64,000 nucleotides of DNA, from contig NW_019775524.1 of assembly GCF_001039355.2 (NCBI RefSeq), positions 1,478,992-1,542,991 on the forward strand, read 5' to 3'. Positions 46,636 to 57,699 of this stretch are shown here, in pieces (the first letter of the stretch is position 1; each line of letters begins with the position of its first letter). The notes under the pieces were generated by a model, which was not told the origin of the DNA, did not search any database, and worked only from the letters and a program-made list of their open reading frames with translations. The translations under genes and the position numbers were made by a program. The DNA comes from Lingula anatina. Lineage: Eukaryota > Brachiopoda > Lingulata > Lingulida > Lingulidae.

Positions 46636-46712
46636 GGGGGTAGCCAAATATGGTACAAGATGGCGCCGTTGTCAAGAGCAACGTTTTCAAGATCACCAAT
46701 AGGAAATTGGGC
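46636..46712. promoter_or_regulatory. Promoter-like motif cluster (YY1-, RFX- and CCAAT-like)
   Basis: Within 80 bp lie CAAGATGGCGCC (46656-46667, YY1-type), GTTGTCAAGAGCAAC (46668-46682, a dyad like an RFX X-box with a 3-nt spacer), CCAAT (46696-46700) and an inverse CCAAT (ATTGG, 46706-46710). CpGs are denser than around it. It could be the GLIS promoter, which would make the first exon noncoding, or belong to an unrecognised transcript. Motif evidence only. Confidence 0.35.
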
Positions 46713-47486
46713 GCCTTTTTCGTGATAGCATTCTAAGTTATCACGAGTTAACTTTAGATAAATAGGCCTACCATTTTGTTGAATAAGAAAAAAGGAAAAT
46801 AATCTGGATTGACAAACGAGTGATCTCAAGATTTCCTGCATGTTTCATCATACCGGCGGTAACATGTATAAATAACCTTGATAAGGATAAGGATAGCTTA
46901 ATTAATATTTGATACCCGAACTCCTCCACATGCAGACAGAAATTGAAGCAAAAAATAAATAAAATAAATAAATAAATAAATAAATTAGACATGAAAACAA
47001 CAAAGTGGACTGAAACACAACATCGAGGTACATGTATAATATAACACATTTATCTCGGCGTGAATTTTGCGAAATAAAGTGTTGAGCATTGCGACAGTAG
47101 GTACATGTAGCCTACATACATGTATGTCATGTAGGCCTATCTATCTGGATGCATTCGGGTGAATTTCTTTTCATGCACATCTACAGCCCTGCACATAAAC
47201 ATCTAACAGTTTGGCTCTGTAATACTGAATCGATCTGTACTAGTCTTCCCATCCGTGTTGATAAAATCAGAACATCTAAGAAAGGTGCTTGATCTTTTAA
47301 TTGTAAACATCACAGCTTAAGGCATGACAGAGTGCGCGTGTGTTTACGTGCAAATGCGACAAAGGTGCAGGGCATATGTAGGCCTACAGTCTCGTACCCA
47401 GAGGTTGATAAGTGACTAGACAAAATTTTCAGGAACGAGTCCCCAGGCCACATAGGGTCAGCCAAAATAACACTGTTTACAGCTGT

Positions 47487-48382
47487 TTCAAAGGGGGGGG
47501 TCTCTTTCTCAAAAAGTTAGTTGATTCAACTAGAGAATTGACCAGTAGACCAAATTTTGCTTCAAAGAAGACCCTTTCCAGCCAAAAGAGCTATTTTTTC
47601 ACCTCACCCCCTGCCTACGGAACTACAGATAAAAGACTCCGAGAGAGATTTCGGCCAATGAAGCACCTGTCTCCCCGAGCCAATTCAAGGCATGGTTTGG
47701 ACTCATTGTTGTGATATGCAATTTGTGACTGAAAGAGGGGGGTATTTTACTTAACCTGATGTCTTTTTCGTCCACCAGACTAATAAATGTGATGTAAAAT
47801 AATTAAACACAATGACAAAAATGAGGGGAGGGGTGTGTTCAGGTAGCTCTTGTTCGCCAGCATATCCTGATTGTGCTAGATGTGATAACACATTGTGGCA
47901 TACTTACTGCATTGGTGGATGTGGTGTGATTGGTGGCTCAGTTTCTTCTCTTAGAAATTCAAGAGCGAGTGACATTGACACAAGCCTTCTTTGTGACTGA
48001 AAAGTAAACTGCGTGTCACGAAACTGCTCTTTAAATGCACATGGGAAATATTGTTCATTATCATTGGCAAGGAGGGGGATTTCACAAAACTTTATTTTAT
48101 TTAAACAAAGAAAGATAAAGAAATGCTTTGAAATCATGCAATACTGTGGAACTTTATGTATCAAAATCCGAATTTTCCTGAAAGTTAGCAGTTATCTTCT
48201 TATCGCCAAGGTATATCCTTTCAAAGCCCGGTGAGAAAATTACGATATTTCAACCCGTTTTCGAGTTTTAAATTTCTCATTTTTACTTTTACACAGACTC
48301 TCTATTTTGGGGGGCTGGACTAGGTTAATTGAATACTGAATGTTCACCACTCTCGTATACATTCAACTATAAGACGGCAAAT
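47487..48382. repeat. Duplicated segment, copy 1 (probable assembly redundancy)
   Basis: About 0.9 kb repeated nearly identically at 48410-49308, the two copies being separated by about 27 nt and an n at 48409. Differences are a few bases and G-run lengths. This fits overlapping contig ends or two haplotypes joined across a gap better than a real duplication. No coding content is recognised. Confidence 0.85.
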
Positions 48383-48409
48383 TAGCCTTTTTCATCTTTT
48401 CCGGAAATN

Positions 48410-49308
48410 TTCAAAGGGGGGGGGGTTTCTTTCTCAAAAAGTTAGTTGATTCAACTAGAGAATTGACCAGTAGACCAAATTTTGCTTCAAAGAAGACCCT
48501 TTCCAGCCAAAAGAGCTATTTTTTCACCTCACCCCCTGCCTACGGAACTACAGATAAAAGACTCCGAGAGAGATTTCGGCCAATGAAGCACCTGTCTCCC
48601 CGAGCCAATTCAAGGCATGGTTTGGACTCATTGTTGTGATATGCAATTTGTGACTGAAAGAGGGGGTATTTTACTTAACCCGATGTCTTTTTCGTCCACC
48701 AGACTAATAAATGTGATGTAAAATAACTAAACACAATGACAAAAATGAGGGGAGGGGTGTGTTCAGGTAGCTCTTGTTCGCCAGCATATCCTGATTGTGC
48801 TAGATGTGATAACACATTGTGGCATATACTTACTGCATTGGTGGATGTGGTGTGATTGGTGGCTCAGTTTCTTCTCTTAGAAATTCAAGAGCGAGTGACA
48901 TTGACACAAGCCTTCTTTGTGACTGAAAAGTAAACTGCGTGTCACGAAACTGCTCTTTAAATGCACATGGGAAATATTGTTCATTATCATTGGCAAGGAG
49001 GGGGATTTCACAAAACTTTATTTTATTTAAACAAAGAAAGATAAAGAAATGCTTTGAAATCATGCAATACTGTGGAACTTTATGTATCAAAATCCGAATT
49101 TTCCTGAAAGTTAGCAGTTATCTTCTTATCGCCAAGGTATATCCTTTCAAAGCCCGGTGAGAAAATTACGATATTTCAACCCGTTTTCGAGTTTTAAATT
49201 TCTCATTTTTACTTTTACACAGACTCTCTATTTTTGGGGGCTGGACTAGGTTAATTGAATACTGAATGTTCACCACTCTCGTATACATTCAACTATAAGA
49301 CGGCAAAT
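48410..49308. repeat. Duplicated segment, copy 2 (probable assembly redundancy)
   Basis: Second copy of 47487-48382 in the same orientation, starting one base after the n. The shared sequence stops at GACGGCAAAT, after which the two flanks differ. Confidence 0.85.
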
Positions 49309-49434
49309 AAAGGTGAACTTGATCGTTTTCGGAGGTCAGACGAGAAAACCTTAGTTCAGGCTTGTTTTTCATGCTTTTTCATTATGCCAACCTTTATCAG
49401 ACCACATAAAAAAACATTTTTTTACTCCTACTTT

Positions 49435-49562
49435 ACCCTCTACCAGGGCGACAGATTGATTTTTCACAGATATTCACAGATATGTCTCCAGATAAATAGA
49501 CAGTCATTTTGGTCTGGGTTTTCTTTTTTTTCCCTATATAATCTGCCACCCTGGTAGAGGGT
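49435..49562. mobile_element. 128-bp MITE with 10-bp target-site duplication
   Basis: Terminal inverted repeats ACCCTCTACCAGGG then CGACAGATT or TGGCAGATT (right end read in reverse). ACTCCTACTT is present on both sides (49424-49433 and 49563-49572). Tiny size with no ORF marks it as nonautonomous. A 9-11-bp duplication is typical of Mutator-like elements, but the superfamily is only inferred. Confidence 0.8.
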
Positions 49563-51788
49563 ACTCCTACTTCACGTTATACGGCATACTGTACGCGTTT
49601 GAAAATTTTCCAACGACCCTTTGTCTACATATCTTACAAAGCTATTTATCTTTTCCAATCCAGACCTTAAAAACTATTCAAAAAAAAAAAAAAAAAAAAA
49701 AAAAACTCAAATAAAAGTACCCTACTTCGTCAGTTCCTTCTGAAATGTTATAAAATACATGAATAATGGAATAACACATCGAACCCACGTGCATGGACGG
49801 ATCGAGCTATGTTTCGTGAGTAGAAAAAAATAGCTTTTTCCTCGATCACAAGGAAAAATTCAACTTGGCGGGTATAACCCGTATAGTCATGAACTAGATG
49901 TGTTGAGGGTTGACTTTTCCATCAAACTTTGTACAAAAGGTAGTGGTCAATTTATGCAAACGACAAATAACTAATTACTGCATGGGGCACGAAAGATGAC
50001 GTTTCTGTTAAAATATAACGTTGCCAGGAAATAATCAGAATAAATAAATACCTAAACCACTATTTCTTTCAGGTTTTGGCAGTACTTTTAGCTACCTATG
50101 TGTCGTCTGGCTACAATATTTTTCACAAATTCAGTTGACCTGTACAACTGTACTTACTTTGGGGTATCCACATCTGGCAGGATTGCGCCAATTGCTAAAT
50201 GGATCTTCGCGCGACGGCTCCATAGTCTTGGTTCCTCGAAGCAAAATGATGCATCAGGAAAGGTTTTAATGAAGAAATACAAGCGAATTTTCTATTTTCG
50301 TCAATTCTGACTTAGTTACTATGCCTACATCCAATTAAGGGCCACATGCAATTAGTTAAGAGCGTGCACAGGTTTGAATATTCGCAAGTAGTTTCCTGAA
50401 ACTCTGACAAATGTGTAAATCTTCTGCATCATATCCTATTTCCTATAACATAATGATTGTCATCCTCTATTCCATTTTTCACCGCCTATTTCATATAAAC
50501 ACGGACAAAGGAGTCAAAAAACTTCGTAAAATTAAAACCATACATTTTGCGTTCCATACTGTCTTTTTACCATGTCTTTCAATGGCATGTGATAATACAT
50601 ATGTAACTCAGTTATAATCTTATTTAATGGAATCAGACGGTAACTCCAGTGTCTTTTCAATAATCTAACTCTGTTCAAGCCAGCAAATTATAGTATAAAG
50701 TAAAGGTTCAAAACGACACAAAACGTTGGCAGGTCTCATGAAGGTTAAAATTATAAATATTAAATATTATTGTTAAATATTAAAATTTTCCTACAACTCA
50801 AAACTGCAAGCTTTGCGAACCTGACCTACCTTCTTGATGAAAAAACGAAAAATAATCTATGGCTCTTTTGTTTTAGTCTCTAAGTAAAGAATAACTTAGT
50901 TTTATCTTTCTATCGAGAGGTCATGAAAATCTTATTTCATAAGATCCTAATCAATTCTTATATTTGACGTATTTGAACTGGTGCAAATTATTGCAAATAA
51001 TTTTGATTGGGCGTACATTGATAAAATACAGTAGCGAATGTAGAAGTATATGGATAGAAGAATACTGACAATCGTCTTAAAATACATTTCGAGCGTAACA
51101 GTTGCAAAATAAAATGTCATGAGTGTAGCAACCAAACGCCTTTTGAATTCTTTGCAATTAGTAATTACAGGTAAAACCGTGGGTGAAACAATTAAAGGCA
51201 CAGTTCTGAATAAGAGAAAAGAGAAATCAGAATTTGTTAAATTGAATACATCTTTCAGTTCCCCCTATACAGAGTTTTTGTTACGCAAGTAAGGAGGTGA
51301 GTCTCTATTGACGGTTTGGAATTCCGTCGTCTTCTCGTCTTCAAAAATCACAGAATATCTACGCAGTACTCACCACTACGTACGGTGTGTTCCATTTAGC
51401 TTCCTTGTTGACGGAGCTCCGGTTATTGTCATCAAATTCTATTCCAATGTGCACTGCAAGTGCTGCACTGAGATTCTGAGTAATATTTCTTTTAGATATG
51501 GAAGAGTTCAACATAAAATGTTTTAAATATCTGAAAGTTTTATTACAAATAAAAAATATTCCGACAATAGTGTTCCAACCAAAACATATTTTATTTATTA
51601 CACGAAACAATGTATGGAATGTATCACTGAATAGTTTGATACTGATCACTCAAACATAAAATGTCGAAACCTCAGCGGTAGACATTCTTTCTAACAAGTA
51701 TGGTGTACTATGTGGACCCAATAAGTTATACATCCTGTATGTATACATATCTAACATAAAACACAGGCCCGTACGCAGGCGATGTTTC

Positions 51789-51823
51789 TTTTTTTTTTTT
51801 TTTTTTTTTGGGGGGGGGGGGGG
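51789..51823. repeat. Poly-T followed by poly-G tract
   Basis: About T21 followed by G14, preceded by CCCGTACGCAGGCGATG and followed by TTCGAAATTTTGACC. Similar T/G or C/A junction tracts occur at 40307-40331, 45770-45781 and 61020-61040, suggesting a common decayed repeat end. Confidence 0.6.
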
Positions 51824-52142
51824 TTCGAAATTTTGACCAGGAAAGGTCTGCTCTGAATAGAAATTTGATAAAGATCCAATAATCAAGTAGAGTCAACTAA
51901 TGGGGTAAAAAGGTTCACATTTTCATGAAAAGTCCTGAAACATATTATTTTATGTCACAATTCATTAAAAAAAGATTTCTCACATTTTTCTATGAGTGCT
52001 ACATAACCCTGGTGAAATGCAATCATTTACCATTGGCATAAAATAGGACGGACATTTGCTTGCTACGAAGAGATTCACATCAAACAAGCACACACTCAAC
52101 TATGCAGCAGTTACTGCAAAATTAGACATCTACATGTATTTA

Positions 52143-52319
52143 AGGTCGCATTCAGAACAGTGGACTAACAAGTCCACGGGTCAAATATGGATGACCCACT
52201 TGAATACTTCCCCATGGGGAATCTATTCAGTGTCTATTAGCGGATTAGTCGGCAAGCTTTTTAGTGGGTCGCCATATTTGAACCACAGAATAGTTAGTCC
52301 ACTGTTCTGAATGCGGCCT
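52143..52319. mobile_element. MITE family A, copy 2
   Basis: AGGTCGCATTCAGAACAGTG with GGACTAAC at the left is mirrored by CACTGTTCTGAATGCGGCCT at the right. CAAATATGG and GACCCACT follow inward on both arms. It is the same family as 9275-9428, 43 kb away in this window. It lies just downstream of the IFT25 stop codon, possibly in the 3' UTR. Confidence 0.8.
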
Positions 52320-52536
52320 AACAACTTGAAGTAGTAGTGTTTTAATTCTGGATAATGTTTTTTGTTTGTTTTTACAGTCAAAACAACCTGATGTTCTCTC
52401 TCTCTCTTTCTCTCTTTTTCCTTGCCCAAGTGCAGAAACTAAAATGCCATTTTGTTCTTGAAGTTGATGTGCTGTATTATTACTGTTGTTGTTAGCCGTG
52501 AACTGAAGTTAGTGTGTTGTACTGGTACTGCTGTTG

Positions 52537-52691
52537 TTAACTATGGACAGCATTTCCATCCACATGCACCTGATGTATTGTAGCAAAGTGGTCGTAGCCA
52601 GACTGTATGGTAAACTTGAGGTGCTGGGCTGTGAGGTTACCCCCACAATGAATCTCTTCTTCTTGTAACTGCCCATCTGTCGACTCTACAT
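52537..52691 (-). CDS. IFT25: IFT25 exon 4 (C-terminal half of the fold, stop)
   Basis: Acceptor GGTATTTCAG|ATGTAG accepts phase 1 (GAT = D). 50 codons then TAA at 52539-52537. DVESTDGQLQEEEIH and LKFTIQSGYDHFATIHQV match the C-terminal part of IFT25, including the YDHFA core. Confidence 0.93.
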
Positions 52692-55600
52692 CTGAAATAC
52701 CAACAGTTTAATCATTATCAGCCTCTAAGGGTACATTAACTATGAATATTTCACACTAGCTAGTGCACACTAACTGAATGCAATCAGGGTCCCGTAACTC
52801 GAAAGCAACCCGCATTGCGACCGAGCGCAAGCGTCTTTATTCTGTAACCATACTTGCCCTATATAATACACTGTAGCCTCTATGTGATATTGCTATTCGC
52901 AACACTCAATGCTTTCGCGTTACGGGGCCCAGATTAACAGATAAACATGCCTCCTCTAATTTTCAATGTACTCGTACAATCCCCAGCTTTTCTGAATTTT
53001 ACTCAATTATACTCAATGCCTGTTAATGTAATTGCATTCAGCAAGAGTCTCCATGGAATTAATACACACTAGCTAGTACAATAGCTTCATTGTGAACACA
53101 CCCTAAGACAACAAGCTTCATCATTACACCTGTAATGGAAATTTTTCAAACCGACAAGAATATATATATCAGTGTTCTATCTACACTAATGACTAGCAGG
53201 AACTTCTAATAATCCTAAGGATATGTTAGCAAATTCATTAGTGGCCAATATGTATTAACAATTTAACCTACAATGGGGGCCAACTTTGTATGTTCTAACT
53301 AGTACTGATTGCACAAAAATCTCAAGGAACATCCAAAATACACAAAGCTGATAAATCCCAGTGTTAAACCTTCAGTAATGTTTGTAAGTTTCTCGTGTTC
53401 AAGATAACAGGAAAGGTTTGAATTGGAAGGGGGGCAGCTTTTCTAAGAGCTATTTTAACATGATAAGAATTGTAAGGTAATAATCATGGGATATCTATAA
53501 TTTTTCAAGAAGGAGGGGGGAGGCACAGATGGATTAACCTATCATGTGAGATAATGACTATAAAAATTCTCGGAAGCCAGAGGAAGATATGAAGGTTTCA
53601 TAGTTGTGAGAAAAGACCTTTAGACGAGAGAGACAAAAAAGGAAAACAATTAGTTCCTAACAGATTGACTCATGGATCATATATGAAGAACACAGTCATC
53701 AAGACTGGAAATCTAAAACTGAGATTAGATTGAGCTAATGAGACAACACTTTTCTTGCATTTCTTTCCATATAAGAAATAGCCAACTTATGATAAATTTC
53801 TAAACTAAAACAAACATAAGATTCACTGTTAACAAACAGATATACAGGGCAATTTTTTATCTTATCTTTCTTTGTTTATTTCTATATTTAATATTGTACT
53901 TTATCTTATTTATTGAATTATTTATTTTTGCTTTCAGTTTTCTCCAGCATTTTAAGACTGCATCTGATCACTGATCTTTTAAAACAATAGTAAATATGGA
54001 ATACTTTCTTTAATTTGAAAGTATCACTTTCTCCTCATCATGCTATGCATTCATTTTAACCTTTAATTTCTTACCCTATAATTTGCAGGGAGTATCCCCC
54101 TCCACCTCACATCCCAATCTTTCTAAAAATCATGCATGAGACTTTTTACCACCCAAAAAGTTGGAAATCTGCTGTTAGTAAGAAAAATATCATTACTGTT
54201 ACACCACCACCGTCTTCCAAAAAGTCAAAAATCTGCCATTAGTCTGAAAAATCTCATCTCTGATAAATGCAGAAAAGGACGCAGTTATATTTCATATCAA
54301 TAATTAATAATCAATAGGTATATGAGAAGGTGGACAGCAAATTTCTTTAAGTTTACATCTTGCTACACTTCATGAAGTGAGGTTAAAAAGTAATATAATG
54401 TATATATCTATACAGATCATCATCATTTGATCCACTTCTGTACATAACAAAGCTCTTGTTTAATTTCAGAAGTGAAGACCTTGGTTATCAAAGTTGCCAT
54501 GGTAATGGATTTGGGCCTCTAATTAAATATCTAATGAGGTAGCAACCAGTTAACAACACAGCATACTACTCTTTCACCCCATTTCCATAGATGTTTAGAT
54601 CGATCTATCCCTGTGGGGAGTCTCACTAGATTACTGTCAGCTTGGCCGGCTTAAGCGTCTGTCCCGCCTACTAAAAGCTGAAAGGGGGTAATTAACTATG
54701 GTGCCCGCTTGGCTGACTGCAATTTAGCGTGAACCCCCATGGAGTTAGGTCGATCTAAATCTTAATATCTAGATCGATCTAAATCTCTGGGAAAGCACGC
54801 TTTGTGTGCTATGACAGAGTCATAAGAAAACACCATGGATAATGCTATTTGTTTTCAACAACTCTCTCTTTCTCTGATCAACCTTTGCTAACTGTGGCAT
54901 ATATCAATTCTGTATTCCCTTAAGTGCATCATTTTTGTATGTACAAATAAAGTAAAAAATAGATAGCAGACAAAATGTTTCTTACCTTTTTCCCGAAGCA
55001 ATTCAAATTCTGTGGGTTCATTTGACACACTCCTTCCCACTGTAATTTTCCTAACTGAAAATATAAAATGTGATTTCTGCATACTCGATTACTACACAAT
55101 GGATCGGATCACAGATTGCATTATCTTTTACAAGCAAAAACATCGAATATCATAAAGGGGACAGTAGATATTCAAAAGACCTAAAATTTAAACCAAACTA
55201 TCAATGAGTGAATTTTTAACCAGTGCAATATGCAAGTTCAGTAGTTGACTAACAGACTTTTATTTCATTTTTAACTTTGCATTTTAGTTATTTGTTTTAA
55301 ATTTTTTCACATATGTCTTTTAATATTCGGATATTCCTTTATTCTTATTCACTAGTGGTTTTATTAAACTATGATTCAAAGAATGTATTTATCCAACCCT
55401 TGGGATACAAATTTGATAAAAATAATAAAATAAATAAACAAAACAGGTGATAAAAGACAACACAAATGATAAATTATAACTATACTTCAAGAGATACTAA
55501 TATGGTTTATTCAAAATCTGTTTTACCTGGGCACTTACCATTAAAACTTTGAATCCTGACAGTGTTGATATTCATTAGTGCTTGAAATGTGATAACAAAT

Positions 55601-56199
55601 TCTTGGGGATACAGTCCAGTTGTCACCCAAAAAGTGTCTTGACTCCTGAAAAAGATAAACCAAATGCTTAAGTATTTTTTAAATTATTTAAAAATGGTTG
55701 ATGAATTACATTATATCATTTAATTACATACCCCCAAATATCCTCTACGTACATGTGCAGAAAGCAGAAAGTATGACCTTGTAATACAAAATACATATAA
55801 AACCATTAAAGTGAATTCAGTCGGCAGGGCGTCCTCAGTACATTTACAACATGAATAGGTCCATTCTAATATAATATTAATGTATTTCTACTACTTTGAT
55901 ATCCTCTGGTTAGTTATCAGTGTGACCCCACCTCCAACCCAATCAGATATATAAAGCAGGAAGATTGGAGCCCATCAAAACCTATGAGTTCAGAAGGGAT
56001 ATAAACTCTAGAGAATATTTGCTTCAACTTCCAAGTTCAACTTTCGACTAAATATCATCATGAAATATCGGGGACCAGTTTAATTTAACCAGCATGAAGA
56101 ATCTTACCCGTCTATGATATTTTCAGGGGGATATTCCTCGTCTGCTGATGTTGCCAGAACCACCTGGGCTCCAGCCTTTGACGAAGCCACATCAAACAT
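52537..56199 (-). CDS. IFT25: Intraflagellar transport protein 25 (HSPB11), whole coding span, 4 exons
   Basis: Coding exons 56199-56108, 55645-55539, 55054-54986 and 52691-52537 join in phase to 423 nt, 140 residues plus stop (human protein 144). Family-typical stretches: VVLATSADEEYPPENIIDG (about 13-31), DTFWVTTGLYPQEFVITF (about 34-51), the EFELLREK region, and DGQLQEEEIH with the final SGYDHFATIHQVHVDG. The family folds as a discoidin/galactose-binding-like jelly roll that binds calcium, pairs with IFT27 in the IFT-B complex, and in mammals is needed for hedgehog-component traffic rather than for cilium assembly. Exons 1 and 2 occur a second time beyond an n (56838-56944, 57407-57498). 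The real promoter probably lies at the outer copy, beyond 57500. Confidence 0.94.
52692..54985 (-). other. IFT25 intron between exons 3 and 4
   Basis: 2.3-kb AT-rich intron carrying MITE family B copy 1 at 54582-54790. No other gene recognised. Confidence 0.8.
54582..54790. mobile_element. MITE family B, copy 1
   Basis: The left end CCATAGATGTTTAGATCGAT is mirrored at the right by ATCTAGATCGATCTAAATCT. Inner landmarks are GGGGAGTCTCACTAGATTAC, a pair of GTCAGC boxes in opposite orientation (GTCAGCTTGGC and GCTTGGCTGAC), and TTTAGCGTGAACCCCCATGG. It shares all of these with the inverted copy at 58421-58627. Confidence 0.75.
54986..55054 (-). CDS. IFT25: IFT25 exon 3
   Basis: A 69-nt exon between acceptor TATTTTCAG|TTAGG and donor AAAAAG|GTAAGA, phase 1 at both ends. 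It encodes VRKITVGRSVSNEPTEFELL and REK, the IFT25 segment with the SxxEPxxFE pattern. Confidence 0.92.
55539..55645 (-). CDS. IFT25: IFT25 exon 2 (inner copy)
   Basis: Acceptor TATCTTTTTCAG|GAGTCA takes phase 2; donor AATG|GTAAGT leaves phase 1. Encodes GSQDTFWVTTGLYPQEFVIT and the following INTVRIQSFN. An almost identical copy lies at 56838-56944. Confidence 0.92.
56108..56199 (-). CDS. IFT25: IFT25 exon 1 (inner copy, start codon)
   Basis: ATG at 56199 opens MFDVASSKAGAQVVLATSAD and runs to donor GACGG|GTAAGA, phase 2. The start agrees with the family N-terminus, which begins a few residues before the first beta strand. A copy lies at 57407-57498. Confidence 0.9.
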
Positions 56200-56837
56200 T
56201 GTGCATAATATTTTGAGAGAATTATTGAGTGAGTGTTGCACTTGTGTTTAGGTTTACAGTCTCGTAATGTCTCGTATTGTTCACGAGATTTGGGTTGTCA
56301 AGAGGGAAAGGAAAAATCGATGGTCCTACGTGGTCCTAGACCGTTCTTACCTTTCTCAACGCGATTTATAGTTATTCATCTCTAAACTGGGAGTTTTTTT
56401 NATCGGATCACAGATTGCATTATCTTTTACAAGCAAAAACATCGAATATCATAAAGGGGACAGTAGATATTCAAAAGACCTAAAATTTAAACCAAACTAT
56501 CAATGAGTGAATTTTTAACCAGTGCAATATGCAAGTTCAGTAGTTGACTAACAGACTTTTATTTCATTTTTAACTTTGCATTTTAGTTATTTGTTTTAAA
56601 TTTTTTCACATATGTCTTTTAATATTCGGATATTCCTTTATTCTTATTCACTAGTGGTTTTATTAAACTATGATTCAAAGAATGTATTTATCCAACCCTT
56701 GGGATACAAATTTGATAATAATAATAAAATAAATAAACAAAACAGGTGATAAAAGACAACACAAATGATAAATTATAACTATACTTCAAGAGATACTAAT
56801 ATGGTTTATTCAAAATCTGTTTTACCTGGGCACTTAC

Positions 56838-56944
56838 CATTAAAACTTTGAATCCTGACAGTGTTGATATTCATTAGTGCTTGAAATGTGATAACAAATT
56901 CTTGGGGATACAGTCCAGTTGTCACCCAAAAAGTGTCTTGACTC
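56838..56944 (-). pseudogene. Duplicate of IFT25 exon 2
   Basis: Exact positional counterpart of 55539-55645, open and with intact splice sites. Most likely the same genomic exon assembled twice; if the duplication is real it would be a redundant exon. Confidence 0.75.
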
Positions 56945-57406
56945 CTGAAAAAGATAAACCAAATGCTTAAGTATTTTTTAAATTATTTAAAAATGGTTGA
57001 TGAATTACATTATATCATTTAATTACATACCCCCAAATATCCTCTACGTACATGTGCAGAAAGCAGAAAGTATGACCTTGTAATACAAAATACATATAAA
57101 ACCATTAAAGTGAATTCAGTCGGCAGGGCGTCCTCAGTACATTTACAACATGAATAGGTCCATTCTAATATAATATTAATGTATTTCTACTACTTTGATA
57201 TCCTCTGGTTAGTTATCAGTGTGACCCCACCTCCAACCCAATCAGATATATAAAGCAGGAAGATTGGAGCCCATCAAAACCTATGAGTTCAGAAGGGATA
57301 TAAACTCTAGAGAATATTTGCTTCAACTTCCAAGTTCAACTTTCGACTAAATATCATCATGAAATATCGGGGACCAGTTTAATTTAACCAGCATGAAGAA
57401 TCTTAC

Positions 57407-57498
57407 CCGTCTATGATATTTTCAGGGGGATATTCCTCGTCTGCTGATGTTGCCAGAACCACCTGGGCTCCAGCCTTTGACGAAGCCACATCAAACAT
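57407..57498 (-). pseudogene. Duplicate of IFT25 exon 1
   Basis: Counterpart of 56108-56199 with intact ATG and GTAAGA donor. It may be the real first exon, with the inner copy being the artefact; the sequence alone cannot say which. Confidence 0.75.
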
Positions 57499-57699
57499 TG
57501 TGCATAATATTTTGAGAGAATTATTGAGTGAGTGTTGCACTTGTGTTTAGGTTTACAGTCTCGTAATGTCTCGTATTGTTCACGAGATTTGGGTTGTCAA
57601 GAGGGAAAGGAAAAATCGATGGTCCTACGTGGTCCTAGACCGTTCTTACCTTTCTCAACGCGATTTATAGTTATTCATCTCTAAACTGGGAGTTTTTTT

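Larger units (their letters stand above)
46713..52536. other. Spacer between the GLIS upstream region and IFT25
   Basis: No coding sequence is supported. It includes an (AAAT)n tract at about 46952-46985, an assembly-like duplication (47487-49308), a MITE (49435-49562), A26 (49680-49705), a T-run followed by G14 (51789-51823) and MITE family A copy 2. The right end must include the IFT25 3' UTR; ATTAAA on the minus strand at 52341-52346 is one candidate signal. Confidence 0.6.
55103..56400. repeat. 1298-bp duplicated segment, inner copy
   Basis: Repeated at 56402-57699 with a constant offset of 1299 and almost no differences (one AAAAATAATAA/AATAATAATAA change seen). It contains IFT25 exons 1 and 2. 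The n at 56401 sits exactly at the join, pointing to an assembly overlap that was not collapsed. Confidence 0.9.
56402..57699. repeat. 1298-bp duplicated segment, outer copy
   Basis: Same sequence as 55103-56400. It is continuous with unique sequence on the right, so this copy probably carries the true 5' flank of IFT25, while the inner copy is continuous with exon 3. Confidence 0.9.

Noticed and set aside
46593-46841. 82-codon minus-strand open frame over the promoter-like cluster
   Set aside because: No family resemblance, no good splice border, and it overlaps regulatory-looking motifs; probably open by chance in CpG-richer DNA.
47904-49090. A pair of identical 86-codon open frames as a small gene family
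   Set aside because: They are the same sequence present twice through the n-flanked duplication, with no protein features.
51789-51840. tRNA-like GGTTCGAAA after the G-run
   Set aside because: No matching A box or cloverleaf stems around the B-box-like word.
57499-57660. RFX X-box upstream of IFT25
   Set aside because: GTTGTCAAGAGGGAAAG at about 57593 matches only one half of the dyad; too weak to annotate although a ciliary gene would be expected to have one.
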